A stretch of 64,000 nt of DNA, from the NCBI GenBank assembly GCA_030704615.1, contig CM060731.1, forward strand, positions 13,392,001-13,456,000. The letters run 5' to 3'. The DNA is from Takakia lepidozioides (taxonomy: Eukaryota; Streptophyta; Takakiopsida; Takakiales; Takakiaceae). How positions within the stretch are numbered: the stretch's first letter is position 1; every line of letters starts with the position of its first letter. The notes under the pieces were generated by a model, which saw only the letters and a program-made list of their open reading frames with translations, ran no database searches and was not told where the DNA came from. A program made the position numbers and the translations under genes. Positions 56,601 to 64,000 of the stretch are shown one piece after another.

Positions 56601-57745
56601 AGGCCATGTATCGTCAATGTATTTCCATGCAAGGCTATCAGGCGGGTGTCTCATCTTCCCACCTTGACTTTGGTTCTCCATGTGCCACACCATAAGCTTA
56701 GATATCTCATTGCACTTGTACATGCGCTGCAGCCGGGGAATCAAGGGGAAATTTCGCAAGACCTTCTGTGGAACCAACGTCTTCATGCCAGGGATGTACC
56801 GAGGCGCCCCACATTTAGGGCAAGATGGTGCATCCTGCAGATCTCCCCTGTATAGCACACATCCCTTCTCACAAGCATGGATGCTATCGTAATTAAGCCC
56901 AACTTTTGTTATAAGTTTCTTCGCTTCGTAATGAGATTTGGGCAAAAAGTTCCCTTTAGGCAATAGATGTCCGTGAAAAAGTTTCAGAAGCTCATCCATC
57001 GCTGTGTTTGTGACACCATGAGTAGCACTAACATTGAGCAAAAGCAACGTCGCACTCAAGCAGCTGGTGGGGCAGCCAACATACAGAGGTTTGGTTGCTT
57101 GATGCTGAAATTGGAAAGCAGCACCGTCATCCCCATCCCCATGACTTTGTCCATCATGATGGCACTCGTCTTCTCCAAGCCCTTCATCCTCATTAATGGT
57201 GCTTTGCACATTATCTGCAACTGCAAATGTTTCCTGCAACATGCGAATGATGTCGCATCGGGGTCTAGATTCTCTCCACCACGAACAGGAACAGGGCTAA
57301 TCTGTCTTTCCACATCATCCTCAGGGGGGCTACGTTCTTCCACAAAGTCTTCGTCTTCGGAGTCGACACTCTCCACTTGCATGTTCACCTGCAAACTATA
57401 AGAGTATAGTCTTGTCCAAAATGTAACGTCTTGCATAAAACAGGGAATCTCCAAATTGACCGTGCTAGTTTCCATACAGTAGTCCACCGTACATGTACAG
57501 TGGAGGGCCGTTCAACATTACCATTCTAAGGGCTTCATCCTAAGTTATGTCTGCGAGAAGTGAGGCGAGAGATGCACGTTACTCACCATGGGATAACCCA
57601 ACAGTGGATCCCGGTCGTTGGCAAGCAAATGCAATTTGGCAGTTTCCACGAATTGGAGTCGACCCCCATGGCAGTTGTTGCAAGGACACATTATCTTTGA
57701 AATACCTAGTCTAGTTGCACGTCGTTCCTCCTTTCCACGTAACAC
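53626..57745 (-). pseudogene. CACTA transposase: Transpos_assoc, TNP2, DUF4218, DUF4216
   Basis: Transposase binding CACTA termini and cutting the element. Leftward in order: transposase-associated domain (57,745-57,545, CPCNNCHGGRLQ); TNP2 (57,242-55,867) with CGAPRYIPGMK, LRLGLAWDGINPFGDKST, LMNYVQPSSLAEH, LTLLIPGPTSVKK, DVFLQPLVDELTVLWEGV and RSILWNLPYWK; LDVMHCEKNISENI; DUF4218 (55,602-54,694) with KSHDYHLLMQQVLPL, FPPSFFDLMTHLVLHLVNEL and SSRWMYPIERYMKNLKGYV; DUF4216 (54,634-53,942) with DYHVTFDFGVAQIF and FICEWVRASL. The C-terminus (ADEPSNAGNWKVV, ending in an acidic tail) is reached only after a one-base slip in a run of nine T (53,950-53,958), so this copy is probably inactive. Exons are separated by plausible introns not all resolved here. 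Confidence 0.9.
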
Positions 57746-57779
57746 TGGTGCGTTTTATCCCCTGGCATTCAGAGGTATG

Positions 57780-58755
57780 CACAGTATGAACAACAGACTG
57801 CTCATGTTCCAGCCGCCCCTGAAATTCACCCGCCCTTTTCTCAGTCGTACAATGCAAACAGCCCGTCAGGGGAGAACCGGTCATGTGCTGTTCCGTGTGG
57901 GGCATTTCCGCAAACTGGGGAAGCACAACATGCTCCTGTTCAGCATGGGCACTACCACGAAGGTGTGTGGTACCCTCACCCCAACCCTCCCCCACCTGCG
58001 CATCCTCCCCAGGCAACGTATCCCAGAAGCCCCATGTATAGTGCGTCGTTGCATGGCCCTTATTCCAGGCAGCCCATAGCTTCACCCAATTGCAACGCTT
58101 CGCGGCCTCTTCAATTCCCAAGCTCACCAGCTCCGAGCACAGATTATGTTCCTGCCCACCCCACACCCCACGTTGGTGCGTGGCAGGGTTCATGTCCGCC
58201 TGAAAGGCCCCATGTTGCAGGTTGTGAGGGAGGAGAGGAGGCCCGTGATCCAATATGACTCCAGATGCGTAACATTTGACTGGCAAGGACAGAGCCAATT
58301 TTTTGTGCAAGGCGAGGAGAGTAGCACGGAGAGGGTTGAAGGAAAAATCTTGTGCAAATGTAGTTGCTGGGCAAAAGAGATTCATAGTTGCGTGTGGCAA
58401 AAAGGGCCCATACGGGGATGCATGGAATGACTGGCTGGCAGCCCTGCGAGGGCAATGCCAACGTGTGCTGGACTGTTCTGTGCCCATCCATCTTCAACCT
58501 CAAAGTCTGATTGACGAGGTGGGTGAACTATTAGCAGATGATTGGAAATATTTACCTCCTGGGATAACTGGCGCCCAACTTCGAACTGAGATTGGAGGCG
58601 TCATTAAATACCAGCGCATCAAACTGTTTAGAAAAGTGTACTCCCGTGGCAAACCTAAGCCCCACTATGTTGCGGACAAGACTTGGGCAGAACTTGTGAG
58701 GCATTGGAACACGCCCGAATGGCAAAAGAGTCGTGATAATGGCAAGCATGCATAG
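57780..58755 (+). CDS. Possible TnpA-like second gene of the CACTA element
   Basis: Divergent from the TNP2 gene. The N-terminal part (about 57,780-58,200) is Pro/Ser/His-rich (YPHPNPPPPAHPPQAT). The C-terminal part (58,276-58,755, another frame) reads KKGPYGDAWNDWLAALRG, ELLADDWKYLPPGITGAQL, FRKVYSRGKPKPHY and DKTWAELVRHWNTPEWQKSR. The W-x2-LV-x2-W pattern near the end resembles Ptta/En/Spm (Transposase_24) proteins, which bind subterminal repeats. Frame changes near 58,260-58,330 could be introns or indels. The gene stops at 58,755, just before the nested LINE, so its 3' end may be lost. Confidence 0.5.
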
Positions 58756-58799
58756 GGGCATGTTGGTGCCCCTTCGAGATCTGGACGCAGTGGCCTTAG

Positions 58800-61200
58800 C
58801 GGCGTTGAGGAACGTCTGGTAAATCTACCTGTCTCATGACATTGCCAATATATTCAGGTAGTGAGGTGTCTTGTCATTTGTATCTTACTCTTAGAGGATG
58901 GCATTCTCCCTGTCCTCTAGGAAGCCTATTGACATTGGGTGGACTTGAAACGGGAGTACATTAATGTCTCTGTGACTAAATGCCGGCCCTGTGACCTCGT
59001 GTCCTTGTTTGTTTCGACCTGAAGCGCTTTGCTTCAGGTAAGGTAGTGCATTGGATTTAGTTGGAAAGCTTGGGGCCTTTCCCTCTTTAGAATATGCCTA
59101 CACGGGTCAGCAAGTACAAGCGCTGAAGACTACTAAAGGTGCAGTGGTGACTCCATCGGTTGACATTGTCAAAACCTTTGAAACTCACTACAGTATCCTT
59201 GGCAGAACTTCTAGGTCTAACAGTGAGGGGTCTTCTGCTGAATGGAGGGACACAGTTGGAAAAACTGTTCCTATGATTCAAAACAGCCCTGATGAACTGG
59301 AGTATATTTCAATGGCTTATAATGCTCCCATTAGTTCTTCTGAGATTGTGGAAGCAATTGAACATTTAAATGGATATAAAGCTGGTGGACCTGATGGTAT
59401 TGTCAACTATCAAGCACGGTGGCGATCCCATGATAGAGGCCCTAGTTCTCATCTTTAACCTTATCTGGAAGACTGAAATGATCCCCTTTTGCTGGCGACA
59501 GGGGGTCATTGTCAATCTATACAAGAAGGGTGACAGAGAAGAACCGGGGAACTACCGTGGCATCACGCTCCTCAATGCTGTTGGCAAGACATTCTGCAGA
59601 GTTATAAGTATTCGTCTCGAGGACAGTCTAGAGGTTGTTTCCACGAAGGCCAAGCTGGCTTTCGGCGAAACAGGGGCTGTGTGGATCATATCTTCACTCT
59701 AAGCCAGATTATCCAAGGAAGGAAAAAAGAAGGGAAACACAGTGTGGAGAGATGGCCTATGGTTCCGCCTCTGGTCTTGTGGGATCAAGGGAAAGATGTG
59801 GAGAGTTGTCCACAACTTGTATGCTCACACCAAAAGCTGTGTCACTGTTAACGGACAAAAGTCCAACTTCTTTGACATAGACCAAGGTGTAGCTCAAGGA
59901 TGTACTCTCTCCCCTCTGCTCTTCAATGTTTTCATCAATCAACTCCTCGAGGATGTGGAAAGTGGGGGATTTGGGTTAAGGGTGGGTGATACCACCATAC
60001 CAGCCCTTATGTTTGCGGATGACTTCGCAGGCATAGGGGAGACTCCAACCAATCTCCAGGAGTTGATTGATTGCGCGAAGAGATACTTTGATCTTTGGGG
60101 GCTAGAGGCTAATGTCAGCAAATGTGCAGTGGTAGCATTCAACGACAGAGGAGAGGGAGGAAGTGATCTTAAGTGGCAGTGGGGTAGCCAAGAGATCCCG
60201 GTCCTCCCTTCCTACACATACCTGGGCGTTGAGTTCTCCTCCAATTGTAATTGGGATGCACATATCCGGAAAGTTGTTCAAACTGGCAAGGGCAAAGTTC
60301 TGGGGCTCACTAAATTTTTCCACTGCAGAGGGGTCAACTCTGAGGTTAAGAAAACCATGCTTTGTCGCGTTATTAGACCTACCTTGGAGTACGGATATGC
60401 TATATGGGTTGATAACTCCAACCAGGCTAAGTCTCTAGAATCCATTCAAGTGGGGGTGCTTAAGGAGTGTATGTCAGCATGCTCCAAAACAGCCAATGTG
60501 GCTGTTCGGGGTGAGTTTGGCATTCCGTCCTTAAGCTCCCGACGAGATGAATTCAAGGTCAGATGGTGGGGTCAGCTACAACATATGCCCAACACCAGAC
60601 CCTGCTGGATAAATCTGACTTAGAGGCTGTAGTGTCCTCAGCCATGTCTGTTGCCATGAGATTGTTTGATAAAAATGAAGTTAGGCAGAAAACTTCCCTG
60701 AACTTGTTTCCAGTCTGTGACATGGGGGAGGACATCTTGGATGACCTCAAGGGTCTACCCACTCTCGGCACTAGACTGAAATTTAAATTCAGGGCAGGAA
60801 GCCTACCTTTGAACAGCAAACAGAAGCAGAGAGGAAAGGGAGAGTGCAATTGCCCGTTGTGTGGGCAATCTGAAGACAATATTCATTTTCTGATACACTG
60901 TCCGGGGTTCTCTCACCAAAGAGACGCTCTCTTCAAATCTATTAAGGGAATTGTGCCTGTACCCCTGTTTACCAACTTTGAAGTCTCGAGGCTGAGCCAA
61001 AAGCCCAGGCCCTCCTGAGGCCTAGTTTTTGGGCAAATCACACATAGCAGATTGATGCTTGTGTGAAGGGATTTCTAGAGGATATCTGGAAAACCCGGAT
61101 TAATTCTTTATATGGAGGTAAGTCTTACTACCAACGTCAGCCCCTGACAGAGGTAGGTTCTGTCCCTTTTTTTCCCGCTCAAATTGGGCGCGGGGTCAAT
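58800..61200 (+). mobile_element. 5'-truncated LINE nested in the CACTA element
   Basis: LINE ORF2 remains without the endonuclease domain, in three frames: linker (YISMAYNAPISSSEIVEAIE, HLNGYKAGGPDG), RT (CWRQGVIVNLYKKGD, NYRGITLLNAVGKTFCRV, GVAQGCTLSPLLFNVFINQL) with the catalytic box LMFADDF, thumb (YLGVEFSSNCNWDAHIRKV) and a C-terminal Cys-His knuckle CNCPLCGQSEDNIHFLIHC. Motif A (the first catalytic Asp, usually F/Y-x-D...AYDTVW) is lost by a small deletion: the frame runs straight into TVWRDGLWF. Borders are approximate; no poly-A tail or duplication was pinned. Confidence 0.85.
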
Positions 61201-61584
61201 GGCCACAAGGCTACGGCAGTCCACACTGTCAGTTTCACAGTCCATGTGAAATATGACTCATATACATAAACACAATTCCAAAGCACTGCGGCAACAACCT
61301 GCTCATGACATGTACAATTGACTAAGCATGGCCAGAACAACAGAAAGAATGACCAGATGCAAGGGTGCTTCAAAGTTGGGTGCGCCCTTCATTGCCCAAA
61401 TAAAGTTTAGTCTGAACATGCAAGTATTGCAGAGTCTGCACTGCTGATCACAACCCACAATGTACCCAAATCCTACATTGATGCGCACAATAACGAAAAA
61501 AAGGTGAAATCGATATGAAGTGGCATTCAGTCAAAATTGCCTTCAAGTTGAGGATCCCCCACAACCTCATGTTCGGGTCACTTT

Positions 61585-63030
61585 GAGGAACTTGGCAGAC
61601 CACAGGGCTGTGCTGCCTACAGTGTCACTGAGCATCACAATGGGAGGCCTAACATCATTGTTGGGGTATGGTAGAGCAACATCTGCCCCATGTACTGATT
61701 CAACCGAGACAACATGATAATCGGCATGAACGACATAAGCCAGCTAGTCAGTCGACATGCCCAATATATGGCCCACGCCTGCCTTCCGTTTGGGTGCATT
61801 GGGGTCCTTGTCACCAACTTGAAACTGGGACAACCAACACCACCAATGTGTGCCCTTGTCATTTGTTATGCACATGCAACAGTTATGGACAGGGAAAACG
61901 CGAGATGCCATCATATAGCCCTACAAACAAAATACGGATGTACTTCCAAGAAGGAAAACTTACAACAGGTGCCGGCGCTTTGAAGCTTCCCATACGGCTC
62001 CCATCAACGTTGCTGGCAGCAAGTCTTGCGGACTTCTTCCTCATATTCACCGCAACAATTTCCTTTGGTGGCTTCTGAATCAATAGAAACCCACACATGT
62101 ACACAAAAGTCATGAATGGCCTGCAAGTATTGCATAATCGACTTGGAACAGCACAAGAATATAGGAACACGAGTACTTACCTTCCATACAACGGCCAATT
62201 TTGTTGTTGAATCAATGTTCTTCCCTGCCCCAACAATAACCACTCATGTGCCCTTAGCCCCTGCCCCTATGTCTTGGGCACTCTGTCTAAGTTCACTGCC
62301 GGTGTGATCCTCCAGTACAGGCACTCCCTTCTCAATAAGGGGGGATATGTCATCATTGGCACCATAATTAAGGCAAGGATCGTCACATGCCACGTTCTGA
62401 ACTTTGTCCTCACCTGTGGCATCTTCTTCCACAATACTGCCCCATTTCCTTTGTCCACTGCCTCCACTGCTAGGAGGCTGCTCACCTGTACTTGTCATTT
62501 CCACAGTAGTCGCAGGTGGGACAACACCATGAACAGGGGGCGACAACTCACACACAATGTTTGATGTTGATGGAGATTCATCTCTCGGCAGGTCCAAACC
62601 GAGCTTCGCTGCCAATGCCATGTTGAACTTGTCTGTCTTAGATACTGCAGCGGAAAACATGGATTTCACTACCTGCAATTCCAATTTGTGCTCCATTGAG
62701 CTGGCCTCCATTGTATGTTTCCATCCTTCCAAGCCATCAAGCCGAGAAGCCAATGCTCCAAGGCCCTGCCACAAAAAGAGTGCAAATACGATTCAATACA
62801 TCTATCGCACTAGCCATGCGAGGTAATTTATTGGACAACAACACATGAAGGCAAAACCATAAATAATTGACAAGCACATCATTTCAACAAATGCAGGTGG
62901 GTTAGTTACTTACAGATCGGGTGGCCCCTGCTGAATCAGAACCATACCCCTTGTTGCTATTCTTGCTCCCCGAAATTTCGGATAGAAGTGGAGGACGACC
63001 ACTTGTCTTAGCCTACACATGGACATGATA
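61585..63030 (-). CDS. Third CACTA gene, multi-exon, unrecognised
   Basis: Read leftward: an exon with SGRPPLLSEISGSKNSNKG before a GTAAGT donor at about 62,915; an exon (62,774-62,180) with helical, possibly coiled-coil MEASSMEHKLELQVVKSMF, VSKTDKFNMALAAKLGLDLP and VVIVGAGKNIDSTTKLAVVW; an exon (about 62,075-61,960) with PPKEIVAVNMRKKSARLAAS; and a last exon with DVALPYPNNDVRPPIVMLSD and TALWSAKFLKVTRT before a stop near 61,587. GT-AG-like junctions separate them. No known family; by position it may be the regulatory partner protein of the element. Confidence 0.45.
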
Positions 63031-63129
63031 TGGGAATATTAGTGCCATCCTCTAAGATGTACTCATAAGACGTTGTATCACGATTTGTGATATGATCATG
63101 ATGCCTATGGAATAATTGTGCACACCATG

Positions 63130-63961
63130 ACGTCACAAATATGTGAAATCAACCGTAGCTTGCCTGTGGCATCTTCCGCATTTTTGTGGAATGACCTACA
63201 ACATCAGCAGTAGAATATTTCAGACCCACTATGGTATGCTCCTGTGGCTATGTGGAATGACCTACAGTATAGGCAGTAAAATACTACACACCCACTCCAC
63301 GCAGATTACGCCACGTGCCATCCTCTCCAAAATACACGCGTTGCCCATACCGTTGCCCACATGTCGTCAAGCCCAGGTAACAGGGTGTCGCATCATTTTC
63401 CCGTAGGTGTGGACAAGTCCACACCCTTTGTACGTTTAGGATCCACGTGGGGGTGTTTGCCACGGAACATGTGGCCCCCAAACTTGCTAAAGCTGTGAAA
63501 ACAGCCAGTGGATGGTCTCACACCGAATGGCTTTTTTCACACCCACATGCCACGCCAGATGTCCGCTCCACATAAGTGCACATCGCCTCTTTGTCTCCAT
63601 ACATGTGTCATCCCCACAAAAATACACGTGTTGCACACACCGTTGCCCAGATGTCGTGAAACCCTGGTGACAAGGCAGTCGCATGGTTTTCCCGTAGGTG
63701 TGGACAAGTCCACACCTTTGTACATCTACGATCCACGTGGCGATGTTCGCCAAAGCACACGTCGCTCGTGGAAAAAGCCATGAACCCCGTGAAAAAGGCC
63801 ACCCGTGGACTTCTCCACAAGGCCACCTGAGAGCTAGGCCGTCCACGGGGTGTCCGAAAGCACTCGTCGTTTCTTACACCCATGGCAGGTGTGGACTGGG
63901 GCGGATTCCACGGGAAAAAGTGTGAAAAAAGCCGTGGAAAAAGCCATTTTTTCTTCTAGTG
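63130..63961. repeat. Right subterminal repeats of the CACTA element
   Basis: A block of about 140 bp is present twice (about 63,320-63,470 and 63,610-63,760): CAAAATACACG, CCGTTGCCCA, ATGTCGT, then GTAGGTGTGGACAAGTCCAC. Further GTGGAAAAAGCC copies approach the terminus. The left subterminal zone (51,473-51,660) carries related GTGTGG/CCACACC motifs. These are the likely transposase-complex binding arrays. Confidence 0.75.
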
Positions 63962-63964
63962 AGT

Positions 63965-64000
63965 GTATAGAAATTCGTATAATAAAGTCAGCGCCGATTA
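63965..64000. other. Resumed target sequence of the CACTA insertion
   Basis: After the AGT duplication the pre-insertion DNA resumes and contains another near GGCGCC palindrome (GTCAGCGCCGATTA), matching the style of 49.7-49.95 kb on the other side of the element. Confidence 0.6.

Larger units (their letters stand above)
51473..63961. mobile_element. 12.5-kb CACTA (En/Spm) transposon
   Basis: The left end CACTAGAAGAAAAAACGGCT is mirrored by the right end (reverse complement CACTAGAAGAAAAAATGGCT) over about 32 bp with one mismatch, ending in CACTA/TAGTG. It is flanked by the 3-bp duplication AGT (51,470-51,472 and 63,962-63,964). It encodes a TNP2/DUF4218/DUF4216 transposase (-), a possible TnpA-like gene (+) and a third gene (-). 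A 5'-truncated LINE is nested at about 58.8-61.2 kb. Confidence 0.95.

Overview
This window is nuclear DNA of a streptophyte (green plant lineage). The evidence is a plant-type CUL1-like cullin, GT-AG introns of about 80-130 nt, a Ty1/copia element primed by initiator tRNA-Met, TNP2/DUF4218/DUF4216-type CACTA transposase genes and tRNA-derived SINEs. The density of nested transposons suggests a large, repeat-rich genome. A charophyte alga such as Chara would fit, but the sequence alone does not settle the species.

Layout. 1-8.0 kb is non-coding, with GGAACC simple repeats, a minisatellite and a small inverted-repeat element. 8.05-10.67 kb holds the only convincing host gene, an intronless CUL1-like cullin, followed at 11.26-11.44 kb by an antisense, decayed cullin fragment. 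13.19-21.27 kb is a complete but inactivated Ty1/copia element (matching LTRs, PBS, PPT, 5-bp duplication CTTTG). It is interrupted by a 3.2-kb CACTA-ended element (13,990-17,209, duplication GAC). 21,783-34,574 is a 12.8-kb CACTA-ended element (duplication GTT) with an unusual gene set: a SWIM-finger, MULE-like DDE protein, a ParB-like DGNHR protein and a 5'-truncated methyltransferase. It also holds two arrays of GGCGCC-centred palindromes. It sits in relics of copia elements, one of which carries a 1.05-kb solo LTR (35,778-36,826).

37-42 kb carries a second, broken set of the ParB-like and SWIM/DDE genes with scattered GGCGCC palindromes and a LINE fragment. 42-47.4 kb is a patchwork of SINEs, inverted LTR-like repeats and a GC-rich segment that looks organellar. 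47.4-51.4 kb is mostly unrecognised, with two more palindromes and an unknown gene. 51,473-63,961 is a 12.5-kb classical CACTA element (duplication AGT) with a TNP2-type transposase, a possible TnpA-like gene, a third gene and a nested 5'-truncated LINE.

How the genes relate. All three CACTA-ended elements have CACTA/TAGTG termini and 3-bp target duplications, but only the 51-64 kb element encodes TNP2. The 21.8-34.6 kb element either moves in trans on TNP2 or uses its SWIM/DDE protein. Its ParB-like protein, methyltransferase relic and palindrome arrays recur (except the methyltransferase) in the 37-42 kb set. This suggests a mobile multigene module, and it is the most novel feature here.
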